Of a DNA stretch of 64,000 bases, positions 42,351 through 50,311 are shown in pieces. The stretch's first letter is position 1. The number at the start of each line of letters is the position of its first letter. The notes beneath the pieces were generated by a model. The model was not told the origin of the DNA, searched no databases, and saw only the letters and a list, made by a program, of their open reading frames with translations. The DNA is from Pyrinomonadaceae bacterium (GTDB taxonomy: Bacteria; Acidobacteriota; Blastocatellia; Pyrinomonadales; Pyrinomonadaceae): positions 620,001 through 684,000 of the forward strand of contig JAJQRF010000002.1 of assembly GCA_021228405.1 (NCBI GenBank). The letters are read 5' to 3'. The position numbers and the translations under genes were made by a program.

Positions 42351-42398
42351 AATTTTCATTTTATGCGTTAAAAATTTCACATTATGCGTTAACTAACA
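42351..42398 (-). repeat. Transposon right end with two TnsB-type sites
   Basis: R1 (42375-42398) reads inward TGTTAGTTAACGCATAATG and carries the terminus; R2 (42351-42370) reads TAACGCATAAAATGAAAATT. Their cores equal the left-end sites (CGCATAATGTGAAA and CGCATAAAATGAAA). I see only two clear copies against four at the left end. Confidence 0.85.
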
Positions 42399-42403
42399 AT
42401 AAG
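42399..42403. repeat. Target-site duplication, right copy (ATAAG)
   Basis: ATAAG follows the terminal CTAACA and equals the five bases before the left terminus at 12886. Removing the element and one copy rebuilds the host gap between the DUF6671-like gene and perR. Confidence 0.85.
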
Positions 42404-42427
42404 CAAAAGAAAAATTTCAGCAGGTGC

Positions 42428-42458
42428 TTGACAAAAATTAGAATTAGAATTATTCTAA
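42428..42458 (+). promoter_or_regulatory. perR promoter with PerR box
   Basis: TTGACA (42428-42433), a 17-base spacer and TATTCT (42451-42456) form a near-consensus sigma-70 promoter. The palindrome TTAGAATTATTCTAA (42444-42458), a 7-1-7 Fur/PerR-type box, covers the -10 element, so bound repressor would block RNA polymerase. The same 15-mer precedes the catalase gene. The right transposon end is only 29 bp upstream. Confidence 0.8.
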
Positions 42459-42477
42459 ATCTAACTTGGGACGAATA

Positions 42478-42879
42478 ATGAGTATTACAGTAGATATAAA
42501 AGAATTGGGGTTAACGAAACAGCGTGAGGTTGTCTTACAGGTTATTCGGGAAGAACTTGAGCATTTGACGGCAAATGAAGTTTTTGACAAAGCAAAGCAA
42601 ATCTTGCCGAGCATTTCTTTTGCGACCGTGTATAATTCCCTGCGTTATCTGAAGGATTCAGGGCTTATTGCGGAAATCAGTTTCGGAAACGGTGCGAGCC
42701 GTTTTGATTCGATGACTTCGCGGCACGATCACGCGATTTGCACAAAGTGCGGAAAACTCGTTGATATGGAGTTAGAACTGCCTGACGAAATAGTTAATCA
42801 GGCGGCGGAATTTTCCAGATTCAAACCCGAATCTTTAGAACTTACTTTGCGCGGACTTTGTCCTGATTGCAATCAATAA
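42478..42879 (+). CDS. perR: PerR/Fur-family peroxide repressor
   Basis: Start taken at ATG 42478, about 8 bases after TTGGGA, rather than the in-frame TTG at 42466. The 133-residue product has the Fur-family winged helix (T-K-Q-R-E-V-V-L-Q-V-I ... S-F-A-T-V-Y-N-S-L-R-Y-L) and the structural zinc site C-T-K-C ... C-P-D-C, with regulatory residues in S-R-H-D-H-A-I-C. Neighbouring peroxiredoxin and catalase and the shared operator make PerR the best call over Fur. It most likely represses its own promoter until peroxide oxidises its metal site. Confidence 0.88.
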   Translation: MSITVDIKELGLTKQREVVLQVIREELEHLTANEVFDKAKQILPSISFATVYNSLRYLKDSGLIAEISFGNGASRFDSMTSRHDHAICTKCGKLVDMELELPDEIVNQAAEFSRFKPESLELTLRGLCPDCNQ

Positions 42880-42967
42880 TTTTTCGATAAATCCGATTTC
42901 AAAAGTTAATAATTTAAGAAAACTTGAAATCAAAAAAATAATAAAACTTAGGGAGATAAATATAATT

Positions 42968-43555
42968 ATGTCAACAGCTACAGGAACAGCTACAGAAAAC
43001 AAAGCAGAAGTTACGCTTGCCAAAGTCGGTAAACCGGCACCGGATTTTAACTTGCCTTCGACCAAAAATATGGAAACGTTGGGCGAAAACATCAGCCTTT
43101 CGGATTACAAAGGCAAATGGTTGATCTTGCTTTTCTATCCGCTCGATTTTACCTTTGTTTGCCCGACCGAATTGACGGCTTTTTCGGATCGCCTTGACGA
43201 ACTCAACGGCATCGGCGCAGAAGTTCTCGGCGTTTCGACTGATTCGGTTCACTCGCATCGCGCCTGGATCAAAACCCCGCGCGACCAGAACGGCATCGAA
43301 GGACTTGCATATCCTTTGATTTCGGACGTTGGCGGCAAATTGGCGGCAAAATACAACATCCTGGTTGAAGAAGCCAACATTGCACTGCGCGGGCTGTTCA
43401 TCATCAACCCCGAAGGCATTTTGCAATATGCAGTCGTTCACGATCTGAACATCGGACGTTCGGTCGATGAAACTCTGCGTGTTCTGCAAGGTTTGCAGAC
43501 CGGCGGACTCTGCTCGGCTGACTGGAAACCGGGTCAGGAAAATTTGAAAGTATAA
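42968..43555 (+). CDS. Typical 2-Cys peroxiredoxin
   Basis: 195 residues of the AhpC/Prx1 group. The peroxidatic Cys65 sits in F-V-C-P-T-E-L and the resolving Cys182 in G-L-C-S-A-D-W-K-P. It reduces H2O2 and organic peroxides with thiol electrons. A GGGAGAT ribosome site precedes it by several bases. It lies 88 bases after perR, without a PerR box of its own, and is likely read through from the perR promoter. The thioredoxin-like gene next door could be its electron donor. Confidence 0.9.
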   Translation: MSTATGTATENKAEVTLAKVGKPAPDFNLPSTKNMETLGENISLSDYKGKWLILLFYPLDFTFVCPTELTAFSDRLDELNGIGAEVLGVSTDSVHSHRAWIKTPRDQNGIEGLAYPLISDVGGKLAAKYNILVEEANIALRGLFIINPEGILQYAVVHDLNIGRSVDETLRVLQGLQTGGLCSADWKPGQENLKV

Positions 43556-43576
43556 GGTTTTAAATATTTAATTTTA

Positions 43577-43668
43577 GATTGCCGATTTTGGATTTTGGAT
43601 TATGAGAAAACAGGAAATCTTGTTTTCCAATCCAAAATCCAAAATCTAAAATCCAAAATCGGAGATTA
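43577..43668. repeat. Palindromic repeat of GATTTTGGATTTTGG units
   Basis: The left arm (CCGATTTTGGATTTTGGATT, 43582-43601) is complementary to the right arm built from AATCCAAAATCC units, with one extra unit on the right. It fills the gap between the peroxiredoxin and thioredoxin-like genes and would fold into a long stem in the transcript. Confidence 0.65.
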
Positions 43669-43673
43669 AAGAT

Positions 43674-44147
43674 ATGCCAATGAGAATCGGAGATGCAATT
43701 CCGAAGTTTGAAGGCGCAACCGAATGGTTGAACGAATTGCAACACACTGCCGACGATTATGTTCAAGGAAGTCCGACGCTTGTTTATTTCTGGGCGACAA
43801 GCTGCGGAATCTGCAAAGACAATATGCCCAAATTGCAGGAATTGAAAGCGAAATATAAAGACAAAGGCTTGAAAACCGTGGCGATCCATATGCCGCGTTA
43901 CGAGGCTGATACGAATCTCGATACGGTTAAGGAAACCGTCGAAAAATTTTGCATCGACGACGTTTGCGCGATCGACAATCAGCATAAATTGAAGGACGCA
44001 TTTTTGAACGAGCAAGGCTGGGTTCCCGTCTATTATTTGTTCGATGCGGATGGAAAACTGAAATCGCGCGCCGCCGGAGAATTCGGTGTCGGAGTTTTGA
44101 CCACCGCTTTGGAAAAAATGTTTCCCGCGCAGAGTGCCGCCGCCTAA
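43674..44147 (+). CDS. Thioredoxin-like redoxin
   Basis: 157 residues with a thioredoxin fold. The redox motif is C-G-I-C (Cys44, Cys47) in F-W-A-T-S-C-G-I-C-K, and the cis-Pro loop is G-W-V-P-V-Y-Y-L-F. There is no signal peptide, so it is cytosolic and belongs to the TlpA/redoxin rather than the exported group. A GGAGATTAAAG ribosome site precedes the ATG. Position between peroxiredoxin and catalase suggests it reduces the peroxiredoxin. Confidence 0.85.
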   Translation: MPMRIGDAIPKFEGATEWLNELQHTADDYVQGSPTLVYFWATSCGICKDNMPKLQELKAKYKDKGLKTVAIHMPRYEADTNLDTVKETVEKFCIDDVCAIDNQHKLKDAFLNEQGWVPVYYLFDADGKLKSRAAGEFGVGVLTTALEKMFPAQSAAA

Positions 44148-44162
44148 AAGTTAATTGAAAAC

Positions 44163-44223
44163 AGAATAAAAGCGTTCGGGATTTGATCGAGTAAAAAATA
44201 TCTAATCCGAACGCTTTTATTCT
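44163..44223. terminator. 17-bp hairpin between the redoxin gene and catalase
   Basis: AGAATAAAAGCGTTCGG (44163-44179) pairs with CCGAACGCTTTTATTCT (44207-44223) around a 27-base loop. The T-rich 3' arm can end the perR-prx-redoxin transcript. Confidence 0.6.
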
Positions 44224-44232
44224 AATCAGGAT

Positions 44233-44247
44233 TTAGAATTATTCTAA
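44233..44247 (+). promoter_or_regulatory. PerR box upstream of catalase
   Basis: TTAGAATTATTCTAA, identical base for base to the box in the perR promoter. It lies 21 bases before the catalase ATG, followed by TATAA and a CGAGGAG ribosome site, so the promoter must overlap it. Confidence 0.8.
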
Positions 44248-44268
44248 TTATAAACGAGGAGAAAAAAT

Positions 44269-45759
44269 ATGAGCGAAGAAAACAAAAAACCGGAAGAAAA
44301 ATCAACAACTTTAACAACATCAGCTGGAGTTCCCGTTGCCGATAATCAAAATTCGATCACCGCCGGTGAACGCGGTCCGCTTTTGATGCAGGATTTTCAT
44401 TTGTTGGAAAAACTCGCCAATTTCAACCGCGAACGTATTCCCGAACGCGTCGTTCACGCGAAAGGTTCGGGAGCTTACGGCACGTTGACGATCACGAACG
44501 ACATCACGAAATATTCCAAAGCGAAACTATTTTCGGAAGTCGGCAAACAAACGCCTTTACTTCTGCGTTTTTCGACCGTTGCAGGCGAGCGCGGCGCGGC
44601 TGATGCCGAACGCGACGTGCGCGGTTTTGCGATCAAATTTTACACGGAAGAAGGCAATTGGGATATGGTCGGCAACAACACGCCTGTTTTCTTTGTCCGC
44701 GACCCGCTCAAATTTCCCGATTTCATTCACACACAGAAGCGCGACCCGAAAACGAATATCCGAAGCGCGACGGCGATGTGGGATTTTTGGTCTTTAAGCC
44801 CTGAATCCTTGCACCAGGTCACGATTCTTTTCTCCGACCGCGGCTTGCCGAAATCGCTTCGGACGATGCACGGTTTCGGTTCGCACACATACAGTTTTAT
44901 CAACGCCGACAACGAACGTTTCTGGGTAAAATTCCACTTCAAATCACAGCAGGGAATCGAAAATCTTTTGAACGAAGAAGGCGAAAAAATCATCGGAACC
45001 GACCGCGAATCGCACCAGCGCGATCTTTTTGAAGCCATCGAAAAAGGCAATTTTCCGAAATGGAAATTTTACGTTCAGATTATGAACGAAGAAGATGCCG
45101 ACAAGCAGGAATTCAACCCGTTCGACCTGACGAAAGTTTGGTATCACAGCGATTTTCCGCTCATCGAAGTCGGCGAGATCGAATTAAATCGTAATCCGGA
45201 AAACTATTTTGCAGAGATCGAACAGTCGTCTTTCGCGCCGTCGAACATCGTTCCCGGGATCGGACATTCGCCCGACAAAATGCTTCAATCGCGCATTTTT
45301 GCTTATGCGGACGCGGCGCGTTATCGTTTGGGTGTCAATCACGAACAGCTTCCCGTCAATCGTCCGCACGTCGAAGTTCACAACTATCAGCGCGACGGAA
45401 TGATGCGCGGCGACGGAAATTTCGGCGGAAAATTGAACTACGAACCGAATTCGTTCAACGGACCGAAGGAAGATAATTCCGTTAAAGAACCGCCTTTGAA
45501 AATTTCGGGCGATGCCGACCGCTACGATCACCGCATCGGGAACGACGATTATACGCAACCCGGAAAGCTTTTTCGTTTAATGAATGACGATCAAAAACAA
45601 CAGCTTTTCAAAAATATCGCGGCGGCGATGGATGGCGTTCCGCAATTTATTATCGAACGTCAATTAGAGCATTTCACGAAAGCCGATGAAGCTTACGGCG
45701 CGGGCGTTCGCAAGGCTCTGGAAGAAGGAAAAGCGAAAGCCGCAAATCCCAATTCATAG
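44269..45759 (+). CDS. katA: Monofunctional heme catalase
   Basis: A 496-residue small-subunit catalase. Catalytic His63 is in [11 protein letters not shown], the Asn in [10 protein letters not shown], and the heme-ligand Tyr in the [14 protein letters not shown] signature. It disproportionates H2O2 to water and oxygen in the cytoplasm. Length is typical of clade 3 enzymes. A strong GAGGAG ribosome site and a PerR box precede it. Confidence 0.95.
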   Translation: MSEENKKPEEKSTTLTTSAGVPVADNQNSITAGERGPLLMQDFHLLEKLANFNRERIPERVVHAKGSGAYGTLTITNDITKYSKAKLFSEVGKQTPLLLRFSTVAGERGAADAERDVRGFAIKFYTEEGNWDMVGNNTPVFFVRDPLKFPDFIHTQKRDPKTNIRSATAMWDFWSLSPESLHQVTILFSDRGLPKSLRTMHGFGSHTYSFINADNERFWVKFHFKSQQGIENLLNEEGEKIIGTDRESHQRDLFEAIEKGNFPKWKFYVQIMNEEDADKQEFNPFDLTKVWYHSDFPLIEVGEIELNRNPENYFAEIEQSSFAPSNIVPGIGHSPDKMLQSRIFAYADAARYRLGVNHEQLPVNRPHVEVHNYQRDGMMRGDGNFGGKLNYEPNSFNGPKEDNSVKEPPLKISGDADRYDHRIGNDDYTQPGKLFRLMNDDQKQQLFKNIAAAMDGVPQFIIERQLEHFTKADEAYGAGVRKALEEGKAKAANPNS

Positions 45760-45765
45760 TTGATT

Positions 45766-45892
45766 TTGCCCGCGAAAGGCACGAAAATTAATTTGTAAAT
45801 TGATGATGGTTAATTGTTAATTGGTTTATTCTTTCATTAACAATTAACCACTTACCATTGTCAATTATCTTTTTCGCTCTTTTCGCAGGCAA
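45766..45892. repeat. Long palindromic repeat, TTGCCYGCGAAA family
   Basis: Outer arms TTGCCCGCGAAA (45766-45777) and TTTCGCAGGCAA (45881-45892) are complementary, and inner arms built from GTTAATTGTTAAT and ATTAACAATTAAC add a second stem. The same outer arms appear at about 55,749 and 56,677. Confidence 0.65.
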
Positions 45893-45898
45893 TAATCC

Positions 45899-47239
45899 TC
45901 AACAATCGCAACTGCAACAATCGCCGCAATCACATCCGTCACAACAACTTCCGCAATCGCAACTATCACACTCACAACAACAGTCTTCGCAATCGCAACA
46001 GCAACATTCACACCAATCGCACCAACCGCTCTCTTCATTATCGCCGTTTGCCGCCGCTTGTGCGGCTTTTTTGCGCCTGCCCTTTTTCGTCAAAAGTTCT
46101 TCAGGATTTTCAACCCGCAAAGATTTTGGAAAAGCCAAAACCGAGCCGAAAATTGCGCCGAGAAACATCAGATTAAAACTCAGATCGAAACATTCACGTG
46201 CCGATTTCGCTTCCCGCGATTGAGCGGGTGCAACGAGCGCGAAAACGAAAATAAATAAAAAAACGAGCGGCATTTGCCAGCGATATTGACGCGCCAGACT
46301 TCGCGCTTTTTCCGTTGCGTTCTGCCATCTTTGCGCGAAAGTTTGGCGCGGCTTCAGAGCGCAGACTTTTGGCGTTTTCAAGACGGGAAGATTTGTTTGC
46401 AGTTTTCGGTGAAGGTTTTGCGAAAGTCTTGAAATGAAAAGCGTTTTTTGATTTTCCGAAATCGGCAGTTCGTTGATTTCTGCAATTGTTTTTCTTTCAC
46501 ATTCGTGCAAAATCAAGCTGATCTTTCGCTTAATTTCTGATGAAAGTTTGCTTTCTTTTAATCCAAAAAACGCACGAAAAGCATTGAACCGTTTTTTGTG
46601 AAAATCCTTTTCATAATCCTCAAACGCATCGAGCAAATAAACCAATTTTCCGAACTCGAAACCTAAAGCGAACGCAGTTTTTTCAGATGTGTGCTTGCCT
46701 ATCCGCTTTACGCCTTCGCGAAAAAAAACGGCGGTCGTCTGCGCGGTCGGAAAAGCTAAATCTTCCAAGGATTTACATTTACCTTCGCGCGAGTTTTGCG
46801 AACTCAAAACTTCCTTGATTTCACCGAGCGGAAAATTCCATTCGTTCAGAAGATTTGCGGCTGTTTGAAACTCCTTTGAAAAAGCATTTCGGGCAAATTT
46901 ATGACGGCGTTTGTTTTCGTCGGAAATATGATCGTCGAGTTTGAATTCGGTAAGAATAATGTTGGTCGTCGCGGCAAATTGCAGAGCTTTCGGCAGTTCA
47001 TCTTTCGGCAGATTCAGACAATTAAAGGATCGATAAGACTTTTGCCATTCGGAAACGTTTTCGCCGCTCAAAGCCGATAAGATTTCGGCAAGAAAAACCG
47101 TATCGTGGTTGAGCAAAAGCCGTGATTTCTGCCCGTAAAGACTGCCGATGGTCTTACAGGTTCCGCAGTAATTCAGTCGGCGAAATTCCTTTTCCTCACC
47201 GGACATTCCGCATTTTTTCACCCGCATCAAGCCGAACAT
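45899..47239 (-). CDS. DUF5685-like protein with extreme cysteine tail
   Basis: 446 residues. The N-terminus (M-F-G-L-M-R-V-K-K-C-G-M-S, then Y-C-G-T-C-K-T-I-G) matches my recollection of DUF5685, followed by an all-helical region and two membrane helices (about 325-345 and 360-378). The last 40 or so residues hold about 21 Cys mixed with Asp, Glu, Gly and Ser. Such a tail could bind several metal ions. The repeated code for it (gcaatcgcaac-type on the plus strand) makes a Gln/Ser-rich shadow frame opposite. The function is unknown. Confidence 0.6.
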   Translation of the reverse strand: MFGLMRVKKCGMSGEEKEFRRLNYCGTCKTIGSLYGQKSRLLLNHDTVFLAEILSALSGENVSEWQKSYRSFNCLNLPKDELPKALQFAATTNIILTEFKLDDHISDENKRRHKFARNAFSKEFQTAANLLNEWNFPLGEIKEVLSSQNSREGKCKSLEDLAFPTAQTTAVFFREGVKRIGKHTSEKTAFALGFEFGKLVYLLDAFEDYEKDFHKKRFNAFRAFFGLKESKLSSEIKRKISLILHECERKTIAEINELPISENQKTLFISRLSQNLHRKLQTNLPVLKTPKVCALKPRQTFAQRWQNATEKARSLARQYRWQMPLVFLFIFVFALVAPAQSREAKSARECFDLSFNLMFLGAIFGSVLAFPKSLRVENPEELLTKKGRRKKAAQAAANGDNEESGWCDWCECCCCDCEDCCCECDSCDCGSCCDGCDCGDCCSCDC

Positions 47240-47264
47240 AATTTTTGCAATTCCCCGAAAATCT

Positions 47265-48629
47265 TTATCGAATCAAACTTTGCGCCGCCGCTTCTCCGGT
47301 TTCGATTGCGCCTTCCATAAATCCTTGCCAATCGGCGAGATGCTCGCCCGCAAACAAAACTTTTAAGTGCGGTTTGCGCAAGATAGGGCGAATTCCAAAC
47401 CATTGACCGGGACGATAAAGGGCGTATGCGCCTTCGGTAAATTTATCGCGTTGCCAGGCGTAAGATGCGATGCCTTTTGCCAGTTTCGGCGCGTCTTTGT
47501 CGAAATCCGTCAGATCGTTAGTAATGATCTTCATTTTTCTCTGATCGCTTTGCGACGCTAAAACGTCGGCTTTTTCGCCAATCGCATAAGCTGTCAAAAT
47601 TCCTTCCTTGCCTTGCTGATTTTGCGTGCTGTGAAAATAAAAATGCGAAGTCGCATCTGAAACCATCGAAAAACTTTCGTCCTTCCAAAAACGGTTTTCA
47701 TACAAAATACTGTTTTTGATGATGCGCGAATAGATAAGTTTTTGTGCGGCTTCGGCTTGTGCGGTCGGAAGCGGCGGGTTAAATTTTATCTTGTTCAGGC
47801 TCGCAATCGGCGCGGTGCAGATGCAGGCATCGGCTTTGAAATCGTCAGTTTCGGTTTTGACGGTGACGATGCCGGCGCGTTGGTTAATTTCCGTAACCAA
47901 AGTATTTAGTTTGATATTTTCCGTCCCGATCCGTTTCGCAAATTCCTGCGCGAGTCTTGAATTTCCGCCCGTCATTTTATAATCCATTTCATTTTTCGGG
48001 CTTGATTCGGCATATTCCGCTAACGCGCCGAAAGCCGAAACGTGACGAATCGATTCACCGAAATCGGTGCTGTCCATTAAATCGCGAAGAATCAGATCGT
48101 CCTGCGAATAACCGATCTTTTCGAGATACGTCCACCAATCGAGCTTGTCGAGATTTCGTTGTTTAATGTCGGTCAATTTCGGATAATCCGCCTTGATCTT
48201 AGCGAAAGCGGCTTTCGCTTTTTCGGAAAAACCCCATTCGTTCGGACGCGAAACTTTTCCGTTTTGCAGAAGATAATCGTCGAATTGATGTTTTTGCAGA
48301 GTAATTTTGAAATCATTACAGAGTGCTTTGATTCTTTCGTGGCTTTCGCCGACCCATTCCGCGCCGAGTTCGCAAATTAAATTCGTATTTTGCGGCAGAG
48401 AATGTGAAAAAACGCGTCCGCCGATGCGGTCACGCGCTTCTAAGATCGTGACGTTCCAACCCGCACTTTTCAGTTTGAAGGCGGCTGACAAACCTGCAAA
48501 TCCCGAACCGATTATGACACAAGTTTTTTTACGCTTTTGAGCGAAAAGATTTTGGGAAGTAACGGCAATTCCGACGGAACTTGCACCTAAAATCTTCAAA
48601 AATTGACGACGGTTTGTTTTTTCTGACAT
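47265..48629 (-). CDS. Tat-exported flavin amine oxidase
   Basis: 454 residues. A Tat signal is present (N-R-R-Q-F-L-K-I-L-G, then a hydrophobic stretch to L-F-A-Q). The FAD site is V-I-I-G-S-G-F-A-G-L-S-A-A, the second motif G-R-V-F, and the C-terminal L-F-A-G-E-H ... G-F-M-E-G-A-I-E-T-G-E-A-A is typical of monoamine oxidase-like enzymes. It is folded with FAD in the cytoplasm and exported. Substrate amine unknown. It ends 25 bases before the DUF5685-like gene. Confidence 0.85.
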   Translation of the reverse strand: MSEKTNRRQFLKILGASSVGIAVTSQNLFAQKRKKTCVIIGSGFAGLSAAFKLKSAGWNVTILEARDRIGGRVFSHSLPQNTNLICELGAEWVGESHERIKALCNDFKITLQKHQFDDYLLQNGKVSRPNEWGFSEKAKAAFAKIKADYPKLTDIKQRNLDKLDWWTYLEKIGYSQDDLILRDLMDSTDFGESIRHVSAFGALAEYAESSPKNEMDYKMTGGNSRLAQEFAKRIGTENIKLNTLVTEINQRAGIVTVKTETDDFKADACICTAPIASLNKIKFNPPLPTAQAEAAQKLIYSRIIKNSILYENRFWKDESFSMVSDATSHFYFHSTQNQQGKEGILTAYAIGEKADVLASQSDQRKMKIITNDLTDFDKDAPKLAKGIASYAWQRDKFTEGAYALYRPGQWFGIRPILRKPHLKVLFAGEHLADWQGFMEGAIETGEAAAQSLIR

Positions 48630-48637
48630 CGGTTCGG

Positions 48638-49171
48638 CTAAAATTTAAGTAAATCCCAAAAACCCTTGAAAATTGCTCCTAAAATTAACACACTTACTAA
48701 AATCGAACCAAGCAAAATTCCGATCAAAACCAAAATTATTGCGAAAACGAAAATATAATCGCCCGTCGTGCCGACATTTTTTCCCGTCGCACGTTCGCGG
48801 ATCAAGTCCATATTTTGTTTGTTCGCCTTCCAGAAAAAGTCGAACGCGTCGCCGATGACAGGAATCGTGCCGACGAGATAATCCAGACCGATGTTGAAAG
48901 CCATCCGCAAAAGCGTGATTTTCGGCACGCCGTAACGAACGCCCGCAATCAGAATATAAAAAGACATCAGCGAAGTCAGCGAATCGCCGACGTTTGGAAC
49001 CAAGCCGATCAGCGAATCCAGCCCGAAACGCCAACCCGTTCCCGGAACTCTGAAAAGTCCGTCGAGATAGGTCGAAAGCGTTTCGAGGCTTTCTTCGATC
49101 TCGACTTCTCTGTATTTGCGGTTTTCCATTCCGAAAATTCCACGTTTTTGTTCAAGTTCAAGATTTTCCAT
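48638..49171 (-). CDS. DUF4112 membrane protein
   Basis: 177 residues. The core shows R-F-G-L-D-S-L-I-G-L-V-P-N-V-G-D and G-T-I-P-V-I-G-D-A-F-D-F-F-W-K-A-N, the two repeat-like G-x-P-x-x-G-D motifs of DUF4112, followed by hydrophobic C-terminal helices (about 135-177). A membrane protein of unknown role. Its start overlaps the end of the preceding gene by 14 bases. Confidence 0.8.
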   Translation of the reverse strand: MENLELEQKRGIFGMENRKYREVEIEESLETLSTYLDGLFRVPGTGWRFGLDSLIGLVPNVGDSLTSLMSFYILIAGVRYGVPKITLLRMAFNIGLDYLVGTIPVIGDAFDFFWKANKQNMDLIRERATGKNVGTTGDYIFVFAIILVLIGILLGSILVSVLILGAIFKGFWDLLKF

Positions 49172-49625
49172 TCAGTTTTTCTCTCAATTTTCCGATCGCT
49201 TTCAAGATTTCGTCACGATTCTTTGCCTGTTTTATCCAACCAGGTAAACGGCTTGCCAAAGATTTATTGACAAAAGGTTTGCGTTCACGGAGTTTTGCGC
49301 CGACGTAATCTTCGATAAATCCGAGATGTTTTTCGTTGTAAGCCCAGAGCATTTTGCCGCAACACGAAATTTCGAGCCACAAAGGAAGCCGAAAATACCA
49401 ATCGAAACCGCCGCCGATGCCGATCTGTCCGCCGTTCCATTCGTGCCGGTAAACGCACGAAAGACAAACTAATTTACGCGGCGCAAAAAGCTGTTCACTC
49501 AACTTTTCCGATTCCGTTTCGACTGCAAAAACCCGCGCTTTTCCTGCGCATCGCGGACAGACGACCAAAAATTCGTCACCGAATTCGTAAACGAGTTCGC
49601 CATTGTCGGAAAATCGTTCATTCAT
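49158..49625 (-). CDS. Hypothetical zinc-finger-like protein
   Basis: I place the start at ATG 49625, immediately after the stop of the secreted protein gene, instead of the longer frame to 49787, which would overlap that gene by 160 bases. The 155-residue product has C-P-R-C and C-L-S-C pairs, a possible zinc ribbon, followed by Y-R-H-E-W and a basic C-terminus (R-L-P-G-W-I-K-Q-A-K). No family name is recognised. Confidence 0.55.
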   Translation of the reverse strand: MNERFSDNGELVYEFGDEFLVVCPRCAGKARVFAVETESEKLSEQLFAPRKLVCLSCVYRHEWNGGQIGIGGGFDWYFRLPLWLEISCCGKMLWAYNEKHLGFIEDYVGAKLRERKPFVNKSLASRLPGWIKQAKNRDEILKAIGKLREKLNGKS

Positions 49626-49630
49626 AGAAA

Positions 49631-50290
49631 TTACTGCACGCTGATACAGCGCAAAGCACCGACGGAAACTTCTTTTTTCGTCAGCAAATCCAATCTCTTC
49701 GTTTGTAGCCAACCAATGCCTAAACCTTGTTTTTTCCATTGTTTGGCTTGCGCGCAATTTTTCAGCAAACCGTCTTTTTTCGACCATTGGCGGTAATTCA
49801 AAAATTTAGCGTTCGTGATGTTCATATCATAACCGTCCCACTCGGAAAATTCGGTCGTGAAGACGACTTTGCCCGTTTTCAGATCGTAAACGTCCAAATC
49901 TCCGCCGTCGGGAAAAACGTTTCGTCTGACAAAGAACAGATCGCCGAGCACTCCGCCGGGTTCGTTTCCTTCGACGTTTTTCAGATTCAGCAAAGCATCG
50001 GCGGAAGCTTCACAGCTTTTCTTTAATTCGCCTTTCGCGTCGCGCCTAAAAATTTCGATCTCATAACCTTCACCGGTGCCGATGTCCTCTTTTTCGTTCG
50101 TTTTCAGATAAGTTTTGACGACGTATTTATTGAAAACGTAGCATTGCGCTTTTTCGTCAGTTTCGGATTTATAAAGCGGTCTTTCGGAATTTTTGATAAA
50201 TCCCGCACTCTGCGCCGAAGCCGACAAATTAAAAACAAAAATTGCCGCGACAGGGAGAATCAGAAATTTTATTTTGTTAATTTTGGTCAT
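49631..50290 (-). CDS. Secreted hypothetical protein
   Basis: 219 residues with a signal peptide (hydrophobic core residues 8-22, cleavage at A-S-A-Q). The mature part is beta-rich (K-A-Q-C-Y-V-F-N-K-Y-V-V-K-T-Y, D-L-D-V-Y-D-L-K-T-G-K-V-V-F) with four cysteines that may form disulfides. Not recognised. It lies five bases before the next gene in the minus-strand run to DUF4112. Confidence 0.6.
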   Translation of the reverse strand: MTKINKIKFLILPVAAIFVFNLSASAQSAGFIKNSERPLYKSETDEKAQCYVFNKYVVKTYLKTNEKEDIGTGEGYEIEIFRRDAKGELKKSCEASADALLNLKNVEGNEPGGVLGDLFFVRRNVFPDGGDLDVYDLKTGKVVFTTEFSEWDGYDMNITNAKFLNYRQWSKKDGLLKNCAQAKQWKKQGLGIGWLQTKRLDLLTKKEVSVGALRCISVQ

Positions 50291-50311
50291 AAATTTCTAC
50301 TAAAATTCAAT

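Larger units (their letters stand above)
12886..42398. mobile_element. Complete Tn7-like transposon, 29.5 kb, with defence cargo
   Basis: Boundaries are set by matching termini TGTTAG (12886) and CTAACA (ending 42398) flanked by the 5-bp repeat ATAAG. Both ends carry repeated sites of consensus (G/A)CGCATAATGTGAAA pointing inward. The tnsA-tnsB-tnsC-tniQ operon lies near the right end, as in Tn7, and the rest is cargo: a radical SAM/STAND cluster, a DISARM-type island and a few small genes. The whole segment is more AT-rich than the host DNA on both sides. Only one TniQ gene and no Cas gene or CRISPR array is present, so targeting is presumably by sequence-specific TniQ/TnsD. The insertion separates the DUF6671-like gene from perR. 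Confidence 0.92.

Noticed and set aside
34610-42398. CRISPR-associated transposon (CAST)
   Set aside because: No Cas gene or repeat-spacer array anywhere in the element; a single TniQ is present, so this is an ordinary Tn7-like element.
45858-46223. Gln/Ser/His-rich plus-strand frame
   Set aside because: Complement of the cysteine-rich tail of the DUF5685-like gene; low-complexity shadow.
49626-49787. Longer N-terminus for the zinc-finger-like protein
   Set aside because: It would overlap the secreted protein gene by about 160 bases; the ATG at 49625 directly after that gene's stop is more natural.
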